64,000 bases of DNA from UBA1447 sp964612185 (GCA_964612185.1 CAZTCR010000005.1:35700-99699); one strand, 5' to 3'. Shown: positions 32,603 to 42,084, numbered from the stretch's first letter. Numbers and translations: made by a program. Notes: generated from the sequence alone by a model not told the origin.

Positions 32603-33742
32603 CTATTGTGAGCTTAGTCTATTCATCAGTTGGTGCTTTAAGTCTGTTAGAGAAATTCTTAGCGGCGGTATATTTTTTCTGATTCCTTTGCGTATCCGCA
32701 CATCAATAAAAGAGGGTCCCCCTTTTCCAGTTAGCTGAAGAACTGCGGTTTTGAGTTGTTCTTCCGTATCGACAGCCTTGCCAATGGTGTGATAGCATGC
32801 ACTTTTTGCAATACCCGTAAAATTGATTTTATAGCCTGCCGTCGGTTGACCTCCTACAGATTCATGCGCGCCGTTATTTAAAACAACATGAAGAAGATTT
32901 TTTTGTCCCGAAGCACCAATCGTGGTAAAAGATCCCAAGTGCATAATCGCAGATGCATCTCCGTCCAAACAAACAACCAAACGGTCTTTATTGCCCTTTG
33001 ATAAACCTAGTGCAATGGAAGATGCGTGCCCCATAGCGCCTACATTTAAAAAATCCGACTCATGTCCGATACCTCTTTCGTTGCGAATCTCATAAACCTC
33101 TCTGGTGGCTCTACCTGTTGTTGCAACAAAGATGGAGTTAAGGGGAACAGAATTGATTACACAAGCAATAGCATCTTCTCTACTCATGCTGTAAGGACTC
33201 GTTTCTGCCAGAAAATCTTTTTTCTCACTTGTATTCATCGTTCCTTTTTGAACCAAAACAGCAACCGGGCTACTACGGTCTTTTGTTGTTTGAGCAGCCC
33301 ACGCAATAGTGTTGTGTATAGAATCCTCATTATTTTCTAATACTCTGTAGGGTATTTCCAGTAAGTCCAGTAATGCAGGTGTCACTTGACCTTGTTTTTT
33401 ATGATGAGCCCAGTCATTAATACCGGGTGAACCGCGCCATCCGATAAGCAAAACCATCGGAATTGAATAGGTTTCCATATTTGTTAACGAAATTAATGGG
33501 TTTAATGAATTACCAATTCCAGAATTCTGCATATATACCAATGGCACACCGCCGGTCGATAAATAATGTCCGGCTGCGATGGCCACCGCGTTCCCTTCGT
33601 TTGCCGCGATAACATGCCTTTCATCCATTACTTGTTCTGACAGGTAAAGACAAAAATCATTCAGCAAAGAATCCGGTACTCCCGCTGCAAATCTAATTCC
33701 TGCATCTTCTAATGACCTGTACAATACTTCCGCATTATTCAT
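32603..33742 (-). CDS. phosphonopyruvate/sulfopyruvate decarboxylase-like ThDP enzyme
   Basis: A 379-residue thiamine-diphosphate enzyme. The N-terminal pyrimidine-binding half shows GVPDSLLNDFC, IAANEGNAVAIAAGHYL (catalytic Glu in NEGNA), YMQNSGIGNSLNPL and LLIGWRGSPG. The C-terminal half has the diphosphate motif CLDGDASAIMHLGSF and VLNNGAHESVGGQPT. This fits AepY/Ppd-type phosphonopyruvate decarboxylases and their sulfopyruvate relatives (ComDE fused). No PEP mutase gene is visible in the window, so phosphonate synthesis cannot be claimed and another 3-substituted pyruvate may be the substrate. It would yield an aldehyde that the neighbouring aldo/keto reductase could reduce. Confidence 0.82.
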   Translation of the reverse strand: MNNAEVLYRSLEDAGIRFAAGVPDSLLNDFCLYLSEQVMDERHVIAANEGNAVAIAAGHYLSTGGVPLVYMQNSGIGNSLNPLISLTNMETYSIPMVLLIGWRGSPGINDWAHHKKQGQVTPALLDLLEIPYRVLENNEDSIHNTIAWAAQTTKDRSSPVAVLVQKGTMNTSEKKDFLAETSPYSMSREDAIACVINSVPLNSIFVATTGRATREVYEIRNERGIGHESDFLNVGAMGHASSIALGLSKGNKDRLVVCLDGDASAIMHLGSFTTIGASGQKNLLHVVLNNGAHESVGGQPTAGYKINFTGIAKSACYHTIGKAVDTEEQLKTAVLQLTGKGGPSFIDVRIRKGIRKNIPPLRISLTDLKHQLMNRLSSQ

Positions 33743-33757
33743 GTTTATTTCTCCAAA

Positions 33758-34717
33758 TTATTTAGTAAAGAATCGAAAATAATCGGGACTGTCCGATTTT
33801 GTTTCTTCCCAGGCTTTATTAAAGCCTGCAACGGTATGGTCTGGCAACGGTCCCTTTTTTATTGAATTGAGGTTCTGCTGAAGCTGGTTGACACTTGACG
33901 CTCCAATTATTATCCCATCACCATTATCACCATTCAACTTCGAATGGTATGCAAGCCATCTGTATGCTGCTTCGGCCAAAGCAATCTCGCCAGTCTCGCA
34001 TATTGAAACCAGGTTGTTCATTGCATCAAAAAACGATTTTTTCCAATATCTTTCACGATAATTCGGTCTGTATGTAAATCGACCGGGAGAGGGGTCTTCT
34101 TCAAAATTCTTATATTTGCCGGTTAGAATGCCGCCTGCTAATGGATTGTAAGCATAAAAACGAAGTCCGAATTGCTTTAACGCAGGGAACAGTTCATCTT
34201 CTGTTTTGCGGGATAAACCATTATACATTCCCTGGTAAACGGTTGGGATAGGCCATCTGTTCTTCCGGCAGATGTGCCACACATCAACCACCAACCAAGC
34301 GGGGAAATTACTTAGGCCTAATTCTTTGAACATTCCTTTTTCATACAAATCCGCACAAGCTTTCAATGTTGTTTCTAACGGTGTGTTTGGATCCGGAAAG
34401 TGCAGGTATAATATATCCACTGATTTCCGGGAAAGCCGGTCAAGCGATTCAGCGAGTTGTCTGTTAATTGCTTGTGCATCAAGTTTTCCGGTTACCCTCG
34501 GATTAACTTTTGTTGCTATGCTGTATTTATCAGTTGATTTGTTTTTTAATACATTCCCTAAAATTTCTTCTGATACACCATCGTTGTAAACATAAGCTGT
34601 GTCGATTTCATGGTGACCATCATCCAAAAATGAATTCACCATAATTTCCGCGGTTGCCTCGTTAACTTGAGGGCCGAAAGTCATTGTTCCCAAAATTATA
34701 TTTACTGAGTTCCCCAT
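33758..34717 (-). CDS. aldo/keto reductase
   Basis: A 319-residue NADPH-dependent reductase of the AKR superfamily, closest in pattern to the aflatoxin-aldehyde-reductase (AKR7) type. ILGTMTFGPQVNE starts the barrel, EIDTAYVYNDG carries the catalytic Asp/Tyr, TKVNPR the Lys position and VDILYLHFPDPNTPLE the His. GASSVNQLQQNL near the end is the cofactor clamp. The ATG at 34717 behind AGGAGAGC is chosen; the frame runs 50 codons further without support. It is 15 nt upstream of the ThDP-decarboxylase gene, so it may reduce the aldehyde made by that enzyme. Confidence 0.85.
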   Translation of the reverse strand: MGNSVNIILGTMTFGPQVNEATAEIMVNSFLDDGHHEIDTAYVYNDGVSEEILGNVLKNKSTDKYSIATKVNPRVTGKLDAQAINRQLAESLDRLSRKSVDILYLHFPDPNTPLETTLKACADLYEKGMFKELGLSNFPAWLVVDVWHICRKNRWPIPTVYQGMYNGLSRKTEDELFPALKQFGLRFYAYNPLAGGILTGKYKNFEEDPSPGRFTYRPNYRERYWKKSFFDAMNNLVSICETGEIALAEAAYRWLAYHSKLNGDNGDGIIIGASSVNQLQQNLNSIKKGPLPDHTVAGFNKAWEETKSDSPDYFRFFTK

Positions 34718-34885
34718 AATGCTCTCCTGTATATACTCTTCTTTATTCCTTTTTGCTTGTGAATTTTGAAAATATATCTTAGATTTAACCTGGAGTGAAT
34801 ATCTAATTTCATGAAAAAGTATTTCATTTGCACTTTTTTTCAATGACAACTTACATCTATCTGTCATAAATACACAATTTCAACC

Positions 34886-36253
34886 TTAGAACAATCGATA
34901 TGCTTTTTCAATATTTTTTGTGTCCCCCAACACAACTTCAATTATTTCATATATTTCAGCGCTTTTTTTACCCCTATACTTAGCTAAAGAAACAAATTTA
35001 TCTTCTATTTCTTTGATACTCATAGGGTTTTCCGGTTCTCCTTTTGGGTAATCAAATCTGTCTGTATATATTTTCCCGCTCTTTGTCGTCAACTCTATTA
35101 TTGCAGGTCTCATTTTGGGTACTTGGAGTGTTAGGCTATCTTCTGCATACACTTTAACTTTATTCAACAGGGTCTTTATTCTTGAATCCTCAATAAATAG
35201 CATTTCAAAATCATTCAAGCCCGCAGAGCCATTACATAAAGCAACCGCAAAACTATACGGAATACTCATCTTTGCTGAAGATACACTATGCACCTCTGTA
35301 TGGTCATGCTTTCCCAATACATAGTCATAAGTAATGATTTTTACTTCATGAACATCCTCAGGAAGTATATTGTCAGTATTTTTGTATTTAATCGCCGCTT
35401 CTATCGCCGGATGACAATGACGGCAGGCGGCATACGGCTTAAAATAAACCTTATCAATACCATATGAGTCCTCTTCCTTCATCTGAAGATAGCTCGTATC
35501 ATACTTTTCTGCCATCATTTGAAAATAACCAGTTTTCCCTGACAAAACATCTTCAGGTCCCAAAAAACCAGCTCTGGCTACCATAGCGGAAATCAGACCG
35601 TTAAGTGCTGCTTTGCCGGTATTAAACGGCTTTAGTTCAGAATTGTTTCCAAAAACCTTAAGCGTTCCGGAAGCCGCACTGGTTGCCGCTGATAAAGCGG
35701 TATGCATTTGTTCTTTTGAAAGTTCCAATGCTGCGCAAACTGCGACTGCCGCCCCTATAGTACCACAGGTTCCTGTTGGATGGAACCCTTTATCCGTGTG
35801 TGAAGGCTGAATTGTGCTGGCTATTCTTATTGCAGCTTCATAGCCAAGTATGATTCCTCTTAACAAACCGTCTCCAGATATGTTTTCCTTCATTGCAACC
35901 GGTAACAGCGCCGAAATGATCGGCGAGCCAAGATGTAAAGCGCCGAAGCGTATTCCATCATCTAATTCAAGCGTATGTGAACACAAACCATTGATAAACA
36001 CAGCACTTTCTAAACCGGTCTCTTTGTTTAAGCCAACTGCAGTAATGCCGTTTGAGTGTTCTCCTGAATATTGCAGTAACTTGATGCATTTTTTTTCCAG
36101 TGACTTTGATCCCGCAAAGGTCACGCCTAAGTAATCTAACAAGCAAGTCTTTGCTTTCATAGTTGTGCTGTTCGGAAACTTAACACTCATCAGTCTAAAT
36201 AAATCTCCAACGAAAACATCGCTAATGCTATTTCCCAATCGATCACTACCCAA
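34886..36253 (-). CDS. MmgE/PrpD-family protein
   Basis: A protein of about 455 residues of the MmgE/PrpD family, whose known members act on tricarboxylic or related acids (2-methylcitrate dehydratase, cis-aconitate decarboxylase, iminodisuccinate epimerase). CLLDYLGVTFAGS, ELDDGIRFGALHLGSPIISALL, GYEAAIRI, FHPTGTCGTIGAAVAV and KPYAACRHCHPAIEAA are hallmark segments. The start is uncertain: a TTG at 36253 keeps the expected N-terminal helix, and another TTG lies five codons on; no clear Shine-Dalgarno sequence is seen. It lies just downstream of the flippase gene and heads the acid-enzyme run. The substrate is unknown. Confidence 0.8.
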   Translation of the reverse strand: MGSDRLGNSISDVFVGDLFRLMSVKFPNSTTMKAKTCLLDYLGVTFAGSKSLEKKCIKLLQYSGEHSNGITAVGLNKETGLESAVFINGLCSHTLELDDGIRFGALHLGSPIISALLPVAMKENISGDGLLRGIILGYEAAIRIASTIQPSHTDKGFHPTGTCGTIGAAVAVCAALELSKEQMHTALSAATSAASGTLKVFGNNSELKPFNTGKAALNGLISAMVARAGFLGPEDVLSGKTGYFQMMAEKYDTSYLQMKEEDSYGIDKVYFKPYAACRHCHPAIEAAIKYKNTDNILPEDVHEVKIITYDYVLGKHDHTEVHSVSSAKMSIPYSFAVALCNGSAGLNDFEMLFIEDSRIKTLLNKVKVYAEDSLTLQVPKMRPAIIELTTKSGKIYTDRFDYPKGEPENPMSIKEIEDKFVSLAKYRGKKSAEIYEIIEVVLGDTKNIEKAYRLF

Positions 36254-36307
36254 CTTTCTTCATGCTCAAAGGCAACTGTTTGTATTATGTTTACTTAAAA
36301 TATAGCT

Positions 36308-37783
36308 TCATTCTTTTTCTTCTTTTGTTTTCTTTCTGCCGGTAAAAAAATCTCTAACCGTTATAACTATATAGCTGAAAATCTCGATTCTGAATATTTT
36401 AGCCAAACTAAGATATGTCGCCGGGCCGACAATTAGCTGTATCAGAAGAATCCACCACACGGATAGATGTAAGAACCCAAATACATATAATACCATACCC
36501 ATTACCAATGAAATCAGCAGTGACGGCAAGATATCCTTCCATTGCTCAAAGTAGCTGTAATCAAGAAGTTTTTTGTTTGGATATGTGTTAAAAATGTTTG
36601 AGAGCACGCTTGTCAGCACGACGCCCCAAGCCAGGGCGTAGATGCCAAAAGGCAAGCTGATCAATATAATAACAATACCAACAGATTTTTTAACTATTTC
36701 CAGCTTCAGATAGATATCGCTTCTGCCCAACGCGATGATTGCCTGCAGGTTTGCGGTTTGTATCGGCATCAACGCAAAAGACGCACAAAAGATTTGCATA
36801 AAAGGAACAGCCGGGAGCCACTTTTCTGTCAATAAAATAAGAATTAGGGGTTTGGCTACCACGGCAAGCCCCACCATCATCGGGAAAATGATAAATGAAC
36901 TGGTTAAAACCGCTCTTCTCATCATTTCTTTGACTCTTTTGCTGTCATCCTGATGAGAAGACAGCGCCGGGAACATGACGGACTGAATAGATGTATCAAT
37001 ATTGGTGATAATCAACTTGGGAAACTGTTGCCCCCGGTTATAGAACCCCAGCATTTCTGCGCTGTAGATTTTCCCGATAAACAAACTCCTGAGATCTGTG
37101 TAGAGAGTGCTGATTAAAGAAGAAAGCAGCAATTTCCATCCGTATGAAAACAGCACTTTAACTTTGTCAAATGAAAACAGCCATTTCGGTCGCCACTTAA
37201 CCGTGAACCAAAGAACAACAGTAACCATCAATTGATTTGTCAGTTGATGCGCAACAAGCGCCCAAACACCCCAGCCCAGGTACGCTGCGGTTACCCCGAC
37301 CGTTCCCGAAACCATAATTGCGCCCAGACTGCTGAAAAACAGTTTCTTAAACATCATGTTTCTGGAAAGATACGCAATTTGAATTGAGTTGAACGCGCCG
37401 AAAAACAGGGTTAAGGATAAAACCCGCAAAACCGGCAGAAGCGTTGGCATCTCATAAAACCGGGAGACTACGGGCGCGGCGAAAAATAATATGGTATACA
37501 AAACAGCCGCCATGAAAAGGTTCAAGTAAAATATGGAGGAAAAATCCGTCTCGTCGGCATCCTTCTTTTGAATCAGCGCGGAAGTGAAACCGTTCTGAAC
37601 AAATACAGCCGCTATTAAAATAAATATTTGAACCAACGCAATTTGGCCATAATCCGCCGGCAGCAGAAGGCGCGCCAAAACCAGTTGGACAACAAACCCA
37701 ATCCCTTGGGTTCCGCCTCTTTCCAAGAGCTTCCAAAAAAGTGAGGAGATGACTTTTTTTTTAACGGACTTCTGCGCATTCAT
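36308..37783 (-). CDS. polysaccharide flippase (Wzx/PST family)
   Basis: A 491-residue membrane protein with 12-14 predicted helices, of the polysaccharide transporter branch of the MOP superfamily (TuaB/WzxC-like). The start VISSLFWKLLERGGTQGIGF and the LLPADYGQIALVQIF segment are typical. It flips the undecaprenyl-linked repeat unit across the membrane for polymerisation by the Wzy/EpsG protein at 47181. It ends in a Lys/Glu-rich cytosolic tail. It lies 10 nt after the GT2 gene upstream. Confidence 0.9.
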   Translation of the reverse strand: MNAQKSVKKKVISSLFWKLLERGGTQGIGFVVQLVLARLLLPADYGQIALVQIFILIAAVFVQNGFTSALIQKKDADETDFSSIFYLNLFMAAVLYTILFFAAPVVSRFYEMPTLLPVLRVLSLTLFFGAFNSIQIAYLSRNMMFKKLFFSSLGAIMVSGTVGVTAAYLGWGVWALVAHQLTNQLMVTVVLWFTVKWRPKWLFSFDKVKVLFSYGWKLLLSSLISTLYTDLRSLFIGKIYSAEMLGFYNRGQQFPKLIITNIDTSIQSVMFPALSSHQDDSKRVKEMMRRAVLTSSFIIFPMMVGLAVVAKPLILILLTEKWLPAVPFMQIFCASFALMPIQTANLQAIIALGRSDIYLKLEIVKKSVGIVIILISLPFGIYALAWGVVLTSVLSNIFNTYPNKKLLDYSYFEQWKDILPSLLISLVMGMVLYVFGFLHLSVWWILLIQLIVGPATYLSLAKIFRIEIFSYIVITVRDFFTGRKKTKEEKE

Positions 37784-37793
37784 ATAATGACCT

Positions 37794-38771
37794 TTACCAT
37801 CTTAATATTTTCTTAGGCAGATATTTAATACAATGCAACAACTTTACTTTAGTGAAACGCGTAAAACACGACAATTTTTCCGAAAAATGCAATGCTCTGA
37901 TTATTCTCTTTAACTCCGATTGATCTTCATCGCTGAGTTTTTTATAGTTTTTTAAACTGAAATCCAGCGCAATCTCCCTCATAAACTTAAAATCATATTT
38001 ATTATTAAAAAATGACTGCAGTGTTTTTGCGTATTCCAAATGGGATCTGGTGTAGTCCATCGGATTTTTCGACATAATCGTCACCGCATTGCCGGCACCG
38101 GCCGCCCTTCTCATCCGATAAGCCGCCATTTGCCCGGAGAAAATATAAAAATCACCCAAGTCCAACAAGATTGACATGGTGGTACCGTCACCAATCAGCG
38201 AATGAGCCTTATAAAAAACAGTAAAGTCCCGGTCGCTGTCACGATATATATTTCTGAAAAAAAAGCTGCTCGCATTAAACAACCTGTTCATCTTACCGTT
38301 TAAAAAGTCTTTCATTGTAAACCTTTTATCATAATGCCGGTTTGAAGCATATCTTGATTTTATCGGCAGCCCGTCTTCGTCCACTTTCAAAAACTTGCAG
38401 GCGCAGCCGATGATGTCCGGATTGCTCTCCAAAAGATCAACTTGCTTTTGCAGTTTATCCTTGCTTATCCAAAAATCGTCACCATCAAGTGCCGCGATAT
38501 ATTTACTCCTAACCATCATTTTAACATCGTATGAGTTTCTGGTCGCTCCAACATTTTTTTCCCTTAATACCGCTTTGATTTTACCGGGATATTTCTCTTG
38601 GTATTCCCTGATAATTTCTTGTGTTTTGTCTGTTGACGCGTCATCCGATACGATAATCTCATAATCAAAGTTGACCTCTTGCATTAAAATGCTGTCTAAA
38701 GCCTGCCTGATGTATTTTTCATGGTTGTAGGTCAGCATCGCAACGCTGACTAAATATGACGCGTTATCCAA
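37794..38771 (-). CDS. family 2 glycosyltransferase
   Basis: A 325-residue GT-A fold enzyme. VSVAMLTYNHEKYIRQALDSI starts the fold, YEIIVSDDASTDKT is the nucleotide-sugar segment and IAALDGDDFW provides the metal-binding DxD-type motif. No membrane helix is present, so it works at the inner membrane face on lipid-linked acceptor. Sugar specificity cannot be read. It is encoded between the flippase and the FucNAc genes of the EPS transcript. Confidence 0.88.
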   Translation of the reverse strand: MDNASYLVSVAMLTYNHEKYIRQALDSILMQEVNFDYEIIVSDDASTDKTQEIIREYQEKYPGKIKAVLREKNVGATRNSYDVKMMVRSKYIAALDGDDFWISKDKLQKQVDLLESNPDIIGCACKFLKVDEDGLPIKSRYASNRHYDKRFTMKDFLNGKMNRLFNASSFFFRNIYRDSDRDFTVFYKAHSLIGDGTTMSILLDLGDFYIFSGQMAAYRMRRAAGAGNAVTIMSKNPMDYTRSHLEYAKTLQSFFNNKYDFKFMREIALDFSLKNYKKLSDEDQSELKRIIRALHFSEKLSCFTRFTKVKLLHCIKYLPKKILRW

Positions 38772-38836
38772 TTTAGTTCCTCCGGTTCAAAAAACTTTCA
38801 GGTTAATGTATGACCGGTCTACTTGCCGCAGTCGGT

Positions 38837-39961
38837 TTATTTTCTCCACACCATCCTGTTGACAATACCCACATAACTTTGAATGATTTTAACGACCTTG
38901 ACGCTGACATTCTCATCCGCGTAGTCCGGCGTGGCAACACCGCAATCACCGTTGCGATGCATACTGACCGCAAGGTCAACGGCCTGCAAAACCTGTTCGG
39001 TAGTAATGCTGCCAATAATAAAGTTGCCTTTCTCCAAAGATTCCGGCCTCTCCGTGCTTGTCCTGACGGATACCGCGGGGAATTTAAAGAAAGACCCCTC
39101 CTCCGGAACCGTCCCGCTATCCGAAACCACGCAATACGCATTTAACTGCAGGTTGTTGTAATCGGCAAATCCGAAGGGCTGCAGCGGCCGGACATTTTTG
39201 TGAAAAACAAAATCTCTTTGCTCTATATATTTTTTGGAACGGGGATGCATGGAATAGATAACAGGCATATCATATGTTTCCGCCATGGCGTTCACCGCGT
39301 TCATGAGTTCAAAGAAATTCTTTTCGTTGTCGATATTTTCTTCCCTGTGGGCGGAAAGCAGAATGTATTTGTTTTTTTCCAGCCCCAAGGTCTCCAGGAC
39401 TTTGCTGGTGTTAATATTGTTCAAGTTGGCGCGCAGCACTTCGGCTATCGTTGAACCGACAACATAGGTCTGTTCTTTTCGGATTCCCTCCGCAAACAGG
39501 TAGCGCCGCGCGTGTTCCGTATAGCATAGATTCACATCGCTCGTATGGTCCACAATCCTCCTGTTAATCTCCTCCGGCAAATTCTCATCAAAACACCGGT
39601 TACCCGCCTCTAAATGAAAAATCGGGATCTTCAGGCGTTTGGCGGAGATTACAGACAAGCAGGAATTTGTATCGCCTAAAACCAAAATGGCGTCCGGTTG
39701 CTGCTCCAACATCGCCTCATAGGATTTTGCTATCACATTGCCCATAGTCTGCCCGAGGTTGTCCCCAACCACATTCAAATACAAGTCCGGAGCCCGGAGG
39801 CCCAATTCTTCAAAAAACATTTCGTTGAGCGTATAATCATAGTTTTGACCGGTATGCACAAGGATGTGGTCAAAGTACCTGTCGCACTTCTTCATAATCT
39901 CGGACAGCTTAATAATCTCCGGCCTTGTGCCGACAATGGTCATCAGTTTAATTTTTTTCAT
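38837..39961 (-). CDS. capG: UDP-GlcNAc 2-epimerase family; UDP-L-FucNAc synthesis
   Basis: A 374-residue non-hydrolysing UDP-GlcNAc 2-epimerase fold. TIVGTRPEIIKLSEIMKK at the N-terminus, HTGQNYDYTLNEMFFEELG, LGDTNSCLSVI, HLEAGNRCFDENLPEEINRR and SDSGTVPEEGSFF are diagnostic; the HLEAGNR and FDENLPEE variants are typical of the CapG/FnlC branch. Gene order capE-capF-capG with 3-nt or overlapping junctions shows it does the last step, C2 epimerisation to UDP-N-acetyl-L-fucosamine. Cytoplasmic. Confidence 0.92.
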   Translation of the reverse strand: MKKIKLMTIVGTRPEIIKLSEIMKKCDRYFDHILVHTGQNYDYTLNEMFFEELGLRAPDLYLNVVGDNLGQTMGNVIAKSYEAMLEQQPDAILVLGDTNSCLSVISAKRLKIPIFHLEAGNRCFDENLPEEINRRIVDHTSDVNLCYTEHARRYLFAEGIRKEQTYVVGSTIAEVLRANLNNINTSKVLETLGLEKNKYILLSAHREENIDNEKNFFELMNAVNAMAETYDMPVIYSMHPRSKKYIEQRDFVFHKNVRPLQPFGFADYNNLQLNAYCVVSDSGTVPEEGSFFKFPAVSVRTSTERPESLEKGNFIIGSITTEQVLQAVDLAVSMHRNGDCGVATPDYADENVSVKVVKIIQSYVGIVNRMVWRK

Positions 39962-39964
39962 AGT

Positions 39965-41059
39965 TTATACCTCCATAGAATAAGTATCCGGTTTCTCTTT
40001 GTTAAAAATTTCATTTGCCCAAATAACGGTCACCATGTCCGATTTGCCGGTGTTGGTGATATTATGGGTATAACCCGGCGGAATATCAACGGCCTCCGCC
40101 TTGTCTGCGCTGACTTCATATTCTATAATCGTGCTGTCATTTATTTTTCTGAATCGAATAACACCGGATCCTTGCACAACAATAAATCTTTCCGTCTTCG
40201 TATGATGCCAATGGTTGCCTTTTGTAACCCCGGGCTTTGATATATTCACGGACACCTGCCCCAGCCCGCCGAAATGAATCAACTCAGTAAAAGAGCCTCT
40301 TTCATCTTGATGCGGCTCAAGCGGCATGGCAAACCTGTCCGGGGGCAGATAACTTAAATAGGTGCTGTACAGTTTTTTTGTTAAATCATCGCCGGTATCC
40401 GGAACATTGCCTGCTTTTCTGTCTGCATGAAAACCTTTGATTGTTTCGGCAAGCCGGCCAACGGTCGTGTCATATGCCGGGTTTATCCCGGCGTACATCG
40501 GGCAGTCCTCTTGCAGCGTATGGAGCAGTCCGTCAATAATGTCATCAATATAAACCAGTTTGAGCGGGGTGTCCGGATTGTTGATTTGAACTTCCTTTTC
40601 TACGGCAATATTGTCGCAGAAGGTGGCCACAACACTGTTGAGGTTTGGCGGGCACCATTTGCCAAACTCGTTTGCAAGCCTCACGATACAAGCCTTATTG
40701 CCGGTGCTTTCCGCCCATTCTTCAATCATTTCTTCGGCTTTTCGCTTGCTGATGCCGTAGGGATTTAAGTTTTCCGCCTGCGTGGATGAAACATAGATCA
40801 AATCTTTTTTTCTGCTTCCGATGAGTTCAATAATCGTCTTTGTTGTTCCGGTATTAATCCTTTCAAACGCCGCTTCGTCATCTGACCGGTAAAGCGTTTG
40901 CAGATGAAATATTAAATCACTTTCGTCAACATGTCGCCTTAAACGCTCTGCATCGCCGCAATCGTCAATTTCCAGCATTTCATTATAATTCCGGTTGATC
41001 AGTTCGGCTTTTAAATTTCTCCCAATGAAACTGTCCGCGCCGGTTATCAGAATTTTCAC
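39965..41059 (-). CDS. capF: UDP-sugar C3-epimerase/reductase; UDP-L-FucNAc synthesis
   Basis: A 364-residue two-domain protein. The N-terminal SDR (ILITGADSFIGRNL; YVSSTQAENLNPYGISKRKAE gives Tyr-x3-Lys) reduces C4. The C-terminal cupin from about residue 255 (HQDERGSFTELIHFGGLGQVS, KGNHWHHTKTERFIVVQG, DIPPGYTHNI) epimerises C3 and binds zinc through the HWHHTKTE cluster. This fusion is specific to CapF/WbjC/FnlB. It lies between capE (1-nt overlap) and capG (3-nt gap). Confidence 0.94.
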   Translation of the reverse strand: MKILITGADSFIGRNLKAELINRNYNEMLEIDDCGDAERLRRHVDESDLIFHLQTLYRSDDEAAFERINTGTTKTIIELIGSRKKDLIYVSSTQAENLNPYGISKRKAEEMIEEWAESTGNKACIVRLANEFGKWCPPNLNSVVATFCDNIAVEKEVQINNPDTPLKLVYIDDIIDGLLHTLQEDCPMYAGINPAYDTTVGRLAETIKGFHADRKAGNVPDTGDDLTKKLYSTYLSYLPPDRFAMPLEPHQDERGSFTELIHFGGLGQVSVNISKPGVTKGNHWHHTKTERFIVVQGSGVIRFRKINDSTIIEYEVSADKAEAVDIPPGYTHNITNTGKSDMVTVIWANEIFNKEKPDTYSMEV

Positions 41060-42084
41060 TACCTCACCCCGTGGTTTTTCAACTTTTCCTGAACATAATC
41101 CAGCATTAAAAGTTTTTCTTTGACCTGCTCGACATTCAGTCTTTGAGTATTGTGTGAGTTGTAATCCTCTACCTGCTGAACCTTTTCATCACCTTCAATA
41201 AAATACTTGTCATAATTCAAATCTCTTTTATCAGCCGGTACTCTGAAAAAACCACCCTGGTCAACCGCGTTGACATACTCCTCTTTTGTCAACAGCGTCT
41301 CATACAATTTTTCGCCGTGGCGCGTCCCGATTACTTTTATCTCGTTATCAGCCCGGAAAAGTTCTTTAACGGCTGTTGCAAGGTCCAGGATGGTGCTTGC
41401 GGGAGCTTTTTGAACCATGATATCTCCGCTGTGTGCATGATTAAAAGCATACAGTACCAGTTCCACCGCTTCATCAAGACTCATCAAAAACCGGGTCATA
41501 TTCGGGTCGGTCACTGTGAGGGGCAGCCCGCTTCCGATCTGCTCGATAAACAGCGGGATTACAGAACCTCTCGATGCCATTACATTGCCGTAACGGGTAC
41601 CGCAAATAAGCGTTTTTTCCGGGTCCACGGTCTTTGATTTCGCGACAAAGACTTTCTCCATCATTGCCTTTGATATACCCATCGCGTTAATCGGGTAAGC
41701 AGCCTTGTCGGTGGAAAGGCAAATAACTTTTTTCACCCCGAACTCAATCGCCGCTGTGAGCACATTGTCCGTACCCATTACATTTGTTTTAACCGCTTCC
41801 AGCGGAAAAAATTCACAGGAAGGTACCTGTTTAAGCGCGGCAGCGTGGAAAATGTAATCCACCCCATGCATGGCGTTTTTTATGGAAGGCAGGTCCCGCA
41901 CATCACCGATATAATACTTAATTTTATCGTTGTTGTATTGATGCCGCATGTCATCCTGCTTTTTTTCATCCCGGGAAAAGATTCGAATTTCCTTTACATC
42001 CGTATTTAAAAATCTTTTCATCACGGCGTTACCAAAGCTGCCGGTACCACCCGTTATCAACAGTATTTTTCCCTTAAACATCAT
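41059..42084 (-). CDS. capE: UDP-GlcNAc 4,6-dehydratase/5-epimerase; UDP-L-FucNAc synthesis
   Basis: A 341-residue inverting 4,6-dehydratase of the CapE/WbjB/FnlA type. LITGGTGSFGNAVMKRFL binds NADP, IRIFSRDEKKQDDMR is diagnostic, HAAALKQVPSCEFFP and STDKAAYPINAMGISKAMMEK give the active-site region (Met-Ser-Lys type, with Tyr in AAYP), and TRYGNVMASRGSVIP follows. It catalyses the first step from UDP-GlcNAc toward UDP-L-FucNAc. It lies directly before capF. Start ATG at 42084, with a second ATG immediately after. Confidence 0.94.
   Translation of the reverse strand: MMFKGKILLITGGTGSFGNAVMKRFLNTDVKEIRIFSRDEKKQDDMRHQYNNDKIKYYIGDVRDLPSIKNAMHGVDYIFHAAALKQVPSCEFFPLEAVKTNVMGTDNVLTAAIEFGVKKVICLSTDKAAYPINAMGISKAMMEKVFVAKSKTVDPEKTLICGTRYGNVMASRGSVIPLFIEQIGSGLPLTVTDPNMTRFLMSLDEAVELVLYAFNHAHSGDIMVQKAPASTILDLATAVKELFRADNEIKVIGTRHGEKLYETLLTKEEYVNAVDQGGFFRVPADKRDLNYDKYFIEGDEKVQQVEDYNSHNTQRLNVEQVKEKLLMLDYVQEKLKNHGVR

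Noticed and set aside
32603..33742. Phosphonate biosynthesis cluster
   Set aside because: Only a decarboxylase homolog is present; no PEP mutase or aminotransferase of that pathway is recognisable in the window.
34718..34867. 50-residue N-terminal extension of the aldo/keto reductase
   Set aside because: The family begins at ILGTMTFG; AGGAGA stands before the ATG at 34717.
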